A DNA stretch of 64,000 nucleotides, from positions 1,989,001 through 2,053,000 of the forward strand of contig OX387205.1 of NCBI GenBank assembly GCA_947561715.1, in the 5' to 3' direction. Under the pieces are notes generated by a model. The model saw only the letters and a list, made by a program, of their open reading frames with translations. It searched no databases and had not been told where the DNA came from. A program made the position numbers and the translations under genes. Origin of the DNA: Ascidia mentula. Taxonomy: Eukaryota > Chordata > Ascidiacea > Phlebobranchia > Ascidiidae. Positions 33,201 through 43,700 of this stretch are shown here, one piece after another. Every line of letters starts with the position of its first letter. Position 1 is the stretch's first letter.

Positions 33201-35473
33201 TGTCCAAATATCATCTCCGGAACAAACATTTTCTCAACCTTATGTTCGACAATGGGAATTCCTTTTCCATCGTTCCACACCGATATGCGATTGTTCTCGC
33301 TGCATAGAATTTGAGCACATGTAGATAAAAATCAGGGTTTTCTACTAGCGGGCCGTAAAAAAGGACACATAACGACACACTATAGTCAATTTTTCTTGTG
33401 CTTACAATTACATAAGATTTAACGCAGAAGTAATGCCATGCTTTCGCATAGCAAGGCAGGATCGCCCCACTGCGCAGGCCCTTTACATAAGATTTAATGT
33501 ATTTTTTCCTATCATCGTTTACATTTACAAATGTTCCACTTGTTACGAAACAGTTATATTGTGTTAAGTTTGCCATGAGTAAAACCACATGTTATTCTTT
33601 TATTAAAGTCACAATACAAATTTTTTTGTTGACTGCAACAAAAAGTATTTGTGGACCCATGACAAGGAATTTTTAATAAAACTTACGGATCGATGTCAAT
33701 TTTGATGGTGCTCATTTTCGCATCTCTTTGCTTGTTGTCAGCTGCATTGACAAGGATTTCATCGAATATCTTGTAGAGACCGGGAACAAACGTAATCTCA
33801 CGGTTTTTCATTCCTACCCCTTCATCCCATACCCACATTGCCTGGAAAATTGAAACTGTCTTGGTAAACATAACACAGAAATCATTGGAAATATTGCGGA
33901 CCAAATAATGAAAACCAATATTGTAAGTATTTTGATTGATCTGCTTTCCTGGCACAATTAAACATTACTACAACTTGAATCAAGAGAATTTAGTTCGTTT
34001 TCAACTTAATGTAACTGTTGTTTCCCGCGTTTCTCATTTATATTATGTGATTTTACAAGCAGTGTTAGTGGTCCTTTTTTGTGTTTTTGCGGTTCTTGAT
34101 GCTTGGTTGTGTGCACCATTACCCTGATTAAGTTTAACTGAATAGCAAGCAAAACATCGTTAAATAAAATTATGCACTTAAATCTGTGTCAGAACAGAAC
34201 AGAATAATTGAAATACAATATGCATGGGAGCAACATAATATTTGTGAAGTTGTAAGCATAGACGTAGAGTTTGGCACATCAACGGGGGTGTGGCGCAAAA
34301 AAAAATGTTAAATTTAGTAAAGGTCGGGGGTGCGCGGCACCCCTACACCCCCCTACTCTACGCCAGTGGTTGTAAGCATGGGCGTATCCAGGGGGGGGGT
34401 CCCAGGGGTCCGGACCCCCCCCTTTTGTGAAATATTTTGGTCTTTTTTGATAACTAAACAAACGCCACTGTATTTTTTTTGTCAAAATCCACGTGAAAAC
34501 CAGAAATTTTCTTTGACGTTGACCTGAAAACCGCATCGTGCTTGCATTCGCCATTGTTTCCAAACAGGGAGCATCGTTACCGAACACTTGGCATTGTTAC
34601 CAAACATGTTGTATTGTTACGAAACAAAGGTAATTTTTCGTCAGTTTACGGACGAAACGTCGTTTCTCAGTGGCCGTTGTAATGACAAGCGGTTTACTTG
34701 TGTGAAAGTCAATTAGTTTAGTTGTTAAACTTTGAAAGCAGTAGTAATAAAACTACGGTGCAAGCACTATACGGCAAAACCTCGCATCGAGTGTCCCATA
34801 GCGTTACACAATTGCGCAAGCCAGAAAGGCACCGTTTATATGACGATTGGCGCGAACACCGGCGTTCGTATTTTGCGATTCCCGCCCATAATTAACCTTA
34901 CTTTATACCTGAAAATCGGGGAATTCCCTAAAAAATTTGGACCCTCCCCTTCAAAAATTCCTGGATACGCCCCTGGTTGTAAGTATATATATATACATTA
35001 CGATATAAATAAACACGTAGCCAATAATACAAATTTTGTGAGCTTCATACAGACGGCCACTGTTTCGACTTTTAGGGTCTCATCAGTGCAGCTTGGTGTG
35101 ACTATGCAAGATCTTGCCGGTCAAACCAAACTGCACTGATGAGACCTTTCTGGTATAAACAGTGACCATCTGTAATAAGCTCACAAAATTCACCATTATC
35201 TTTGCTCGGTAGCTGTGTGTTTGTACAAGAAAAAACTTCCCTGTAAAGATTTAAATTATGTTATACAAAGAACATCAACAGCAGCAATTGAGGCGTCATT
35301 TGTGAAGCAATATCCATTACCTGCGTTACAGGTTCTACGGAACCGATGTAGGTATCTGGTCTAAGTAAAATATGCTCCAACTGGGTTTTCTTCTGATAAA
35401 TTCTCTCCACAGAAAGACGTTTCTTTCCACCTCCCCCACCTTCAGGGGTTTTTGGAAGATGGTCAAAGTCCAT
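18207..35473 (-). CDS. TOP2: DNA topoisomerase II (complete, about 35 exons)
   Basis: Type IIA topoisomerase: passes one duplex through a transient break in another, using ATP, in the nucleus. About 1515 aa, like human TOP2A/B. Exons (minus): 35321-35473, 33687-33841, 33154-33299, 32956-33053, 32796-32879, 32593-32721, 32074-32178, 31898-31999, 31722-31790, 31277-31414, 31104-31206, 30611-30801, 30026-30151, 29799-29875, 28996-29135, 28018-28127, 27165-27378, 26437-26558, 26092-26240, 25495-25726, 25065-25199, 24306-24509, 23742-23937, 23422-23513, 23012-23143, 22402-22497, 21330-21524, 20510-20582, 20377-20445, 19894-20022, 19498-19573, 19169-19250, 18945-19098, 18809-18882, 18207-18404. GHKL ATPase: E79, N83 in [11 protein letters not shown], then GRNGYGAK near 152. 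TOPRIM: EGDSA (E452) and DQDHD (D532, D534, D536). Catalytic Tyr798 in SPRYIF (codon 26109-26111). The Lys/Asp/Ser-rich tail ends DSDSDF. The exon ending 23012 uses a GC donor. The start of exon 18945-19098 is uncertain. Only one paralogue is seen, so alpha or beta is not assigned. Confidence 0.95.
18530..18669. repeat. foldback MITE, full copy (family A)
   Basis: Inverted arms of about 38 bp (GCCAAAGCTAATGTGCTA near 18532 and its complement ending near 18669) flank a centre containing GGGTTCATCATCAGT. Related partial copies occur at 24621-24690 and 27774-27840. It lies in the last TOP2 intron. Confidence 0.75.
19641..19800. mobile_element. probable hAT-like MITE in a TOP2 intron
   Basis: The left end CAGTGGTTCTTCAAACC and right end GTTTAAGAACCACCA are inverted and resemble hAT terminal repeats of the CAGTGGTTCTTAAAC type. 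The right boundary and target duplication are unclear. Confidence 0.45.
20712..20784 (-). tRNA. tRNA-like element, probable pseudogene or tRNA-derived repeat
   Basis: On the minus strand the 73 nt fold well: acceptor stem GCTCCTG/CGGGAGC, D-arm GCTTAGTTGGTAGAGC (A box) and T-arm GTGAGTTCAAACCTCAC (B box). The anticodon arm is irregular: the best stem TGGGC/GCCCA gives loop CTGGTTA (GGT at the anticodon, nominally Thr) but is offset by one base. A T-run follows at 20700-20707, fitting a Pol III terminator. A second copy at 41561-41632 shares the ends and tail, pointing to a dispersed tRNA-derived family. It lies in a TOP2 intron. Confidence 0.6.
21684..22194. mobile_element. hAT-like non-autonomous element in a TOP2 intron
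   Basis: Terminal inverted repeats TAGTGATGCACCGAAA and (complement of the right end) TAGGGATGCATTGAAA, flanked by near-identical 8-bp duplications ATTTTAAT (21676-21683) and ATTCTAAT (22195-22202). There is no transposase frame. An internal motif AGAATTGTTCTTCTGGCAT is repeated directly near 21717 and 21842 with small changes. Confidence 0.75.
24528..24608. repeat. short inverted repeat with hAT-like ends
   Basis: A perfect 21-bp inverted repeat (AATAAATCAGTGTTTCCCAAA at 24528-24548 and its complement at 24588-24608) surrounds about 39 bp. CAGTGTTTCCCAAA resembles hAT termini. It directly precedes a family A fragment. Confidence 0.7.
24621..24690. repeat. family A MITE fragment
   Basis: Similar to 18532-18596 and 27774-27840: begins GCCAAAGCTA, contains ACGTTTCGAACTCATACTGG and ends TTCATCATCAGT. 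The right arm is not evident. Confidence 0.65.
26658..26802. mobile_element. hAT-like MITE with perfect 8-bp target duplication
   Basis: Inverted ends CAGAGCTTCCCAACC and GGTTGGGAAGCACTG (one mismatch) bound 145 bp. The identical 8-bp duplication GTCTAAGT flanks it at 26650-26657 and 26803-26810. Length, ends and target duplication are those of a hAT miniature element, inserted in a TOP2 intron. Confidence 0.9.
27774..27840. repeat. family A MITE fragment
   Basis: Shares GCCAAAGCTAGAATGCTGTT, ACGTTTCGAACTCATAC and GTTCATCAT with the other family A copies at 18530 and 24621. It lies in a TOP2 intron. Confidence 0.65.
29253..29637. mobile_element. hAT-like MITE in a TOP2 intron
   Basis: The ends CAGTGCTTTTCAACCTG and AGGTTGAAAAGCACTG are inverted. 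The flanking octamers CTTTTAGC and CTCTAAGC agree at six of eight positions, consistent with an aged 8-bp duplication. The interior has repeated GTGCGGAT motifs and no transposase. Confidence 0.75.
30352..30565. mobile_element. hAT-like MITE in a TOP2 intron
   Basis: Ends CAGTGATTCCCAACC and GGTTGGGAAACACTG are inverted over 214 bp. The flanking octamers ATATATAG and ACATTTAG match at six of eight positions. The internal subterminal motif GTACCACTTGGAGGT/CACTAGTGGTATGTGTAC is also roughly inverted. Confidence 0.8.
34257..34368. mobile_element. short inverted-repeat element, first of a tandem pair, in TOP2 intron 1
   Basis: A 112-bp unit begins CATAGACGTAGAG and ends CTCTACGCCAGTG (inverted). 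It is flanked by GTTGTAAG at 34249-34256 and again at 34369-34376, an 8-bp target duplication as in hAT elements. Confidence 0.8.
34377..34975. mobile_element. hAT-like element of 599 bp, second of a tandem pair, in TOP2 intron 1
   Basis: Starts CATGGGCGTATCCAGG and ends CCTGGATACGCCCCTG (inverted, one mismatch). The same octamer GTTGTAAG flanks it at 34369-34376 and 34976-34983, so it shares its left duplication with the preceding element. No transposase frame is evident. Confidence 0.85.
35033..35190. repeat. foldback MITE (family B) in TOP2 intron 1
   Basis: Inverted arms start AATTTTGTGAGCTT and end AAGCTCACAAAATT, with internal GGTCTCATCAGTGCAG and CTGCACTGATGAGACC also inverted. A related copy lies at 42101-42238. 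Confidence 0.8.
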
Positions 35474-36327
35474 TTTTGACTAAAAATGTTAAAATAAGTG
35501 ACCGATTAGGGTAATTTTCTTTTTACCAAAATATTATTTGGTCAGAAACTTAACGATTGACAGAATGTTTTTGATAGCTTAGTAATTGCATATTTACATT
35601 TATTTTATTTTAATGGTTATGAAAAGAACAAGCTGAACAGGAAATAAATGAGTAATGAAGCTTGTGCATAAAAAGTGCAGATGGCAAAGCAATTGGTGTT
35701 ATTTAAATTACATTTTCCTTGCGAGTTAATAAAACTATTCATTCCAAGTAATATTTGCAGACCTGAAGGACAAAAATAAACCAAAACAAACCTTGACTTG
35801 AAGACTTCTGGAGGGCAAAGCAAAATTAACGGCAAAAGAAAGATGGTGAAAACGCGGCCTTTCAAACAAGTGAAAGGGCCGTGTAGTAAAAGACTTGTTA
35901 CAAAAACAATTTCTCAATGCTATACATTTTGCAAAAACACTTGTGTTCATCAAACGCAGACAAAGAGCCCTAAAAAACACTTAGTTTGAAAGAAATTGAT
36001 GCAAATAGTACTAACAAGACAGAACGACAAAAGCTGATCGCAAGAAAAACAAACGCATGTCCATTATTGTTGAAGCGCCAAGTTTAAAGTTTTCCAGACC
36101 ACTGGAGTCATTGTATGCTGAAAATTGTAACATTAAATAAAATACATTTTTTCTTGGTATCTACAATCATTGCGTAAAATTTACTTTTCATTCTTTCGTT
36201 ATGATAAAATTTTGACAAAAAATTTCTTTAATTGTACATTACAATAAAAAAACAAAATATTTCCTCCCTAAGGTGCTGGACAATATTCATGCAAAACGCG
36301 GGAAATTTTTTAATTGTTTGAGTTTTT

Positions 36328-36364
36328 CACTGATCTCTATGAACAGTGTTTATAGAGATCAGTG
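36328..36364. other. perfect 13-bp stem-loop
   Basis: CACTGATCTCTAT at 36328-36340 and its exact complement at 36352-36364 enclose an 11-base loop. The element is isolated, with no T-run or gene end beside it. Confidence 0.7.
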
Positions 36365-36555
36365 GAGTTTTCAGTAATTTGTGTTTGCGTCGAAAACATG
36401 CTTTACGTGTAAGTTTCAATCAAATTATTTGTTCACACAATATGACTAACTGGATGAAAAATAATGTTCATTTTTTCCCTCTGTTGCAACAAAGTGAACC
36501 GTACAACATTGCCATGTTCGGTGAGCATTACTGGCCACACAACTCTTTACAGTAA

Positions 36556-37231
36556 AGGCCCGTTTACACACGAACACAGTTTGGCACGGCACAGCACAGT
36601 CTGGCACACACGGCGTTTACACTACTGGAATAATCGAGCACGATTACAGGGATTTCCCTGTAATGAACACGAAACCGACAAGTGCAAGTGACAAGTTACG
36701 TTGATAATTTTTTAAGGTTGTCAGTCTTGACTTGCATTCTCGGCCCGCCAGCGATATTATGGGTACAAATTAAAGTTGTTGTTATTGGCTGTACATATTC
36801 TTCAACAAAAAGCATGTACTGTTTTACACAGTTAAGGCATGTAATGTTTTGCATAATTTTTTACGACGCAAGGTAACACTACAATATGCTGAACCAAACA
36901 CCACAGATTATGAAAACAAAGATGGTATAATTGAAACAGGACAAAGGTTTTCCACAGCAGCATCCCGCTGAGACGCCGTTACACACACACATGTTAAACG
37001 CGGCCGCATCACACAACCACCACTAAAATAATATATGTCCTCTCCTTTTAAGCAGTCGCCTTGCACTCTCGCATCAATCTGTGCCGAAATGTGCCCAACT
37101 GTGCCCGAATTTATGCTCGTCGTGCAAAAGCGAGCACATCCCAGCACAGACCGGCACATCCCATCCCAGCACAACTCGGCACGCGCGCACAATAAAACAA
37201 ACACGGAATCGTCTGTAGTGTAAACTGGCCT
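36556..37231. mobile_element. PIF/Harbinger-like MITE
   Basis: The ends AGGCCCGTTTACAC and GTGTAAACTGGCCT are inverted with one mismatch and are flanked by TAA on both sides (36553-36555, 37232-37234), the 3-bp duplication typical of PIF/Harbinger. The interior carries many GGCAC and GCACA motifs in inverted arrangement and no transposase. Confidence 0.65.
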
Positions 37232-37457
37232 TAAGGCACTCTTGGAATCTCGACTTTTTACTTATCGATTATTGAATACAGCAAGTTTTTCCTATTTTAT
37301 GCAAATCAATATGCTTAAATCCTGGTTCAAGCTGTAACTTCGATCAAACGCAACTATCATTACAACCAACCCGGCCTTATTATTCATTCCATCTAACCAT
37401 TTCTAAAACAGCTCCTCCTTTAATACACACACAAACAAAGTAAATGATCCAGCGTCA

Positions 37458-37463
37458 TTTATT
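37458..37463 (-). terminator. candidate neurabin polyA signal
   Basis: AATAAA on the minus strand, about 300 nt after the neurabin stop. It is the clearest hexamer found downstream. Confidence 0.4.
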
Positions 37464-37761
37464 AGACTCTACATGCCCGGAGCAGGAAAACGTAGAAATC
37501 ATACGCACAAAATTAAACTGAATATAAAAAGAGCAAAATTATGTTGTAAAGTGCAACTGTGGCGATGGAACTCAAATCTTCTTCATCGGCACGGAATGAC
37601 TGATGTTTGTTCAATAGATCAAGCAGCAGGAAAAATATGTCAGAAATAAGGACACCTGTAACATTACAAGCTAGTTTCAAATTGAATTTTTGCAATGCAG
37701 TGTTATGTTGTCGTTTTTAAAATAGGTCATTGAGCAACTTGCCTTTGGTTCGACATCAAAA

Positions 37762-40700
37762 TCAGAACAAGCTTTTCTTTCCACCAGATTTTTTCTTTTG
37801 CTTTCTTGCCTGTTTTTCAGCTATCTTCTTTTCCTTGTCATGGCGGGCTTTGAGATCTTTCACTCTGCGTTTCAGCAGGTTTTTGTCGTTCTTATCAACG
37901 ACTCCAAGATCCTGTGACAAACATAGAAATCATCCTGTAAATTTTTCTGCCTAAACACCGTTCATAGTTTAAAGCTGTAAGTTAACAATTAAACTTCACT
38001 TTAGTTAAATTTTAGCTTCTGACTTTACCTTCATTTTCTCATTATCCATTGCTAGAAGTTTAGTGCCATCAATCTTCTTGGTCAGGCACATTTGAGAATA
38101 TTGACCGAGTTCTGCACTTTTAAGCCATAATGCCACTTCTTCAGGAGACCAGCTCGGAAGGTTGAAGATGTGGCTTGAATCTGATTGCAGATTTACTCTT
38201 CTGTTCGCCTCTACAGATCCCTTTATCGACATAACAATAAAATTCACACATATAACATGGTCTATATTGATTTAAATTGTGGAGTTGGTTTAACCTAACC
38301 ACAACTAGAACAAAAACTAAATGTAAACAATATCAGTAAATGTAAACAATACACTGGGTAGGTTACTGACTGATTTTATGTTTCGATAAATCATGGTTGT
38401 GTTGTGAAAAAAAAACTCTTCGATTTGTATAAATCAAAAAATTGAATTGTAAATTGCTAATTTGATTTCACTAGTAAGAAATGACCTTCCAATCAGGTTA
38501 AATCTGTGACATTCCCACCAAGTTGATCCACCAATTGTTTTAAAGCAAAGTGAAGCTTTCATACATTTAACCACTATTTGAAGTAATTGTCAATATGCAA
38601 TATAGTCCATATCTGCGTTATGGACAGCAAAATACATGAAATGTTCAACATGTTAGATGTACAATATGCTCATTGTTCATTGTTAGGAAATAGAACGTAC
38701 CAAGCACGCTTGAAAACAAATTATGTTAGTTTTACCAATCCACATGAATGCAGACACCCAGTTTCAACATTTTAAACAAAAACTTTTCACATGCCATGCA
38801 TGTTCATGCATCAGTGCACACTGAGAATCCATGAAAACACCTCACCTCCGAGGACATGTAGGAAACAGTGGAGGCAGCTGACTGGGGCCGAGAGGTTCCA
38901 GGGACATGTGGCCCATCCATGGTGGCGTTGTTCGAATTTTGGTCCTTCAGTGAGATTATGGTACATGCGGTTATTCATGCATAACATGCAAACTGCTAGA
39001 CAAGAGTGGAACGACAGACACAAGCGTGCTTCAAAAAGATTGTTTGCCACATTTTGCAGTCATTTAGGTTTTGTTTAAATAGGAGTCTTGTCAAATTTTG
39101 TTGTTTTCAAACATATTCCAAGGCATGTTTCCTTTGAAGAAACTTTTTGAACCGTTTCGGGTTTTCTGGCACAAATTTTTAAATGAAATAATCTTTTTGA
39201 AACACACTCTTCAAGTAAGGAACAAAACACAGAGACAGGGGTTTCACTGTTAATACAACAACACACATTAATGCGATTTAAAAGTTTCAACTTACATTTA
39301 AAGCTCTTCTCATGCGGAGTCTTAATGAAGGGGAATCCTTTTTTAAAGGTATTGGTGACTGGTTGTCGTCACGGTCTAGGGCAAGGTCTGACTGGTCACC
39401 CGATGGCGATAGAGAACTGGACATTTGTCTGCAGAAAGAGAACAAGAAAAAAGGTTTTACTGCAATTCCACGGGTTAAAAATCAGTCAAGGCACCCTGCT
39501 TCCCATTTAGCAAGTAGAAAACCTGATTGTGGTTCTCGCACAATAATATAGACTTGAATATCAGTGTTGATACAAAAAGTACTACAATCGGAAAAGTTAC
39601 CAGTGGCAAAACCACAAACAAACCATTTTGTTGTTTACAGAACATCATGTAGCAGAGAACTAAAAGCCAACTTGATTCATGTACTAGGGTGAAAAAAGTT
39701 GTTTGAAAAAGCCCTTGAACTCACGAAGTGTTAGGAGTTGCAGATCGTTTGGTAACCGGACTCCCGTGAAGGTTTTTCAGTTCTTCCTCACCTGGAACTC
39801 TGGGCATTTCACTCTGCAATTTCACCAGAACAAAATTAACACATTAGATTCAGGACAATGCTACAAATAAGCCCATTAAATAAAATTAAAATCAATGATA
39901 CAACTTTATTTTACATAGCACCTTTATTGTCATTATTGTTACAAAACAGACACAGAAATAAAACAAAAACCATTCAATTTAGAGAAATTTATTTTTGGTT
40001 TATACAAATTTTATTATGTCTATGTCCAGGTAAATTAGGACTACCGTATTGGTTAATTAGGAGACAATTTTATAAAAAGTACATGTTAAGTTTTATTAGG
40101 ACACATGCATTACATGCAAAACCACAGCAAGATGTTAATTTACATGCGAGGAAATTCTTTGCTTGTTGTATCTGGGACCTTTTAACATTGCCCGGTATTT
40201 CTGAGCAGATGTGTCCAGATCAAATTCGGGCGAATCAGGAAATTTGCTCTCGGATTCCTGCTTCATGGCAAAACACACAAAGATGTGATGCAAAAACCAA
40301 CATTTTTCAGGGACGCACCACAAACAGACAAGTGAAAAATGCACACATGCTGACAGGAAAAACTAATTTTTCTACGATAGGTTATTTTTTGCAAGGACAA
40401 AGGAGAGATTGACAGTTTTTTTTTCATTAAGATTGCAGAAGTATTTTCATCCTGGTTTATTACAACGGAATGACCGACATAATTGTAATTTATTGTTGTT
40501 TAAGTTGTAAAATTTTATTGATTTCCCTTTGTTTGCAAAGTAATACATTTTTATTTTGCCAATTCATTAGAGGTTATTGTAAATTATAATTATTTTTTTT
40601 AATTTCACAATATAGATATCGCAAAAAAAGTTTGTTATTAGTTTTATTACTTTGAAATGCCACAGCAATGCGGTTACATTGGAAACTCCACACCAGACCA

Positions 40701-43700
40701 GTTAGTCACACGTTATAGTGGAAACTCTTAACCATGCAAATACCTGTGGGGTTGTAGGTGACTGATTCTGTAGCCTTGGATCAGCTTTGGAATCAAGCAT
40801 ATCATCCAGGCTGGCAATGAGACTTTCAAAAGTCTGCTTTACAGATGGTCTTTCTGGGTCAGTGGCGTTCACACTCGGAGATTCTACTGCCAGAATGTAA
40901 TCGTTAGCAACAAAGAAATATTAATTCTCATGTAATGCTGTAAAGACTAAAAATAATTCCTGCTATTCTGCAGCAAATATATGCTACGTGTAAAAGATAA
41001 ATAACATAGGATTTCATCAATATGTATAAAAAACACTTTGTACATTGTTTAAAGAATGCAGAATTACAACTTAGACAATAACAAGGAGTTGAAAGAGGAA
41101 CTGAAAATGGAATGGGTAATTGTAATTGGTTTAGAATCAACTTACCATTTGCTAAAGTGGGAAAGTACTTTTTCTGGTGTTGTTGATAGGTAGGAACGAC
41201 CCTTGGTGAGGATTGGTCACTCGAGCGGTTGCTGTTGTTACGGTTCAATGATTTCTGATCCACTTCATTGCTCTCAGAGAGTCTTTGTTGCAATTCCGTC
41301 AACTAAAAATATAATTTTTTTGTTAAAATATAAAATTTGGCAAATGTGGTTGGTTATATATTTCTATATGAACGTGTTACACATCATATGAATGCCCCAA
41401 ACTTTTACAATATATATTAGTGTATAAAACACACAAGTGCAAATATATCTTACATTATAAAAGTTAGAGTTAACAAACAGTGCCTCAGACAGATTAATTA
41501 GCACAGCAGTAGTAGCTAAGGTACACAATAGTTACACCACAGCCAAGTGGAAAAAATCAAGCTCCCGGTGAGGTTTGAACCCACGACCGTAGACATATTA
41601 GGCTGCAGCCCTACCTACTAAGCTATAGGAGCTCATTGGATATACTTAACACATTGTATTCATGTTTGACCTCAATCACAACTTGGCAGGCTGTTTATTT
41701 AGGAGATCTTCACCATTATTATTACACAATTAAAAACAAGGTAAACTGCAGCATTTCTGTGCCAAGATAAGTAACTCAAAATGTTCATTACCTCCTCCTT
41801 CAGTTTCTTCACTTCCAGTTGATGAATTTGCTCCAGGGTCGATATCTGCTTCGTAAAATTACTCTCACGTTTCAGAAATTCCCCTTCTCTGTGACATAAG
41901 AAAGAAATAGAACATTGAACAATGCAAAACTTTATAGGGAGCTGCAGGCAGGGCCACTGTTTAAAGATAATAGATCTCAACAGTGCAGGTTTGCTTGGTT
42001 ATTTAGCTGGAAAGATGGTTACCAAAGCTGCATTGTGAAAACCCATTATGTTGAAAGAGTGACTCTGTCTTAAGATAGGCAAAGTGGAGCCAATAACATG
42101 AATTGTGTAAGCTGAAGACAGATGGCCACTGTTTCGACCTAAAAGTTTGGTCAGCAAAGTCATCTGAAAGTCACACCAGCTGCACTGATGAGACCTTTTA
42201 GGTCGAAACAGTGGCCATTGTCTGCACCTTACACAGTGACTCTATCTGTCGCTCACTATAAAACATTTTTGGGTCTATTATTAAAACACAAAACTTTACA
42301 GGGTAGGTTGTACCTTTGCTGAAATTCCTTGATCAACTTTTTGGCTTTGTTGTATTTCTTGTCCAAAATTGCAACCTGTTCACTTGCATTCTGCAACAGT
42401 TCATTTGTGTTTTTCAAGTTCTCTTGTGATTCCTTTGTAACTCTTTCCTGCTCTGTCACCTTAAAATTACAAAACAACTTGTTGGGATCCTTTAAAACAC
42501 GACTACTAAATGGTTATAGCATAAAAAACTACATTGGTAATCCCAACAGATGCAACAAGCCCCAAGCATGGACACAGACCTACCAAATGATAGTCTGCAA
42601 AGCATTACTTACTACAAAAGTTAAGGTAATTTTCGTTTCCTAAAAGCTGCTAAAATGTAACAGGGATTTTACTTTTTCTTTTAGTTGTTTAAGTTCGGCG
42701 TCGGCAACTTGTTGTCTCAATAACATTTCTCGAACTTTCAGTTTGTAATCTTCCTCGTTCATTCCCTCGGCTAGAAGAACTTCATCATATTCAGATGGGA
42801 GATCAAACACCTACAGGAGACGACAGGGTCGCAATGAGCAAACCGGCGTTCATATTATGTAATAATAATATGTAAAAGAAATTTAAATCGCAAACAAACA
42901 CAACACAATTCAAAAACCAAAGTCAATTGACCTCAACTCGTGGAGGGGATTCCCCTATGTTGAAATCTCCAGACTGCATCACTGCATCCACGCCGTCTTC
43001 CTGCTGAACAACAAATCGACAATTTTAAAGATGTTTTCCTGCAATGCATGTCATAGTTGCCAATTCCACCTCTCACATAATGTTAAGTCTAAACATTGCT
43101 TTTTGCCTGAGACAATCACAGAAAGTGAAGAGCAGAAAATAATAACAAAAAAAATATTCCTTTCATTAACAGTTTGCATAAAAAAAAATATTTTGACCCA
43201 AATTGTTTATTTAAGACATCTGAAGGTTTGGCTTCGAGACTCCCACAGACCTGGTTAATATTTGTAGAAGAATAAGTTTATTTGTAGCTAAAAGCAGTTG
43301 TTAAACCAAACACCACACAAGATTGTTAGTTGCTTTTGCACGTTGGTTGAAACCTAACAAGATCTATCAGTTATTAGATAAGATAGATGTTTAGTGAAAG
43401 CCGGGAAAGCATTGAAACCTGAAAGACAAAAAAATCACACTAATCCATCTGCTTCAGTTGTTAGTTCCATTTTTACTACTTTCGACTTTCACTTAAAATT
43501 TTATTTTGCCTTCATACGTTCTCTTGCAGTTTTACAATTAAATAATTTGAACCACAAAAAATTTCCTCTGTGCTTGGAAAAAAATTGTTTCCTACAACAC
43601 ATATGTAAGACACAGACAAAGTCAACAACACTGCAGAGCACTCAAAACACAAAACTTCTACATTAAAACTACCAGTCCACTTCAACTGCAAACCAAACTA

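Larger units (their letters stand above)
35474..37457. other. spacer between the TOP2 5' end and the neurabin 3' end
   Basis: TOP2 and neurabin lie in the same orientation, so this holds the TOP2 promoter and the neurabin 3' flank. A small hairpin (35855-35881), a perfect 13-bp stem-loop (36328-36364) and a Harbinger-like element (36556-37231) are present. I see no coding sequence. Confidence 0.5.

Noticed and set aside
39858..40412. 184-codon plus-strand frame inside the neurabin gene
   Set aside because: It overlaps, on the opposite strand, a neurabin exon (40144-40260) that fits in phase. Its translation is low-quality (AT-rich, no motif), so it is treated as a chance frame.
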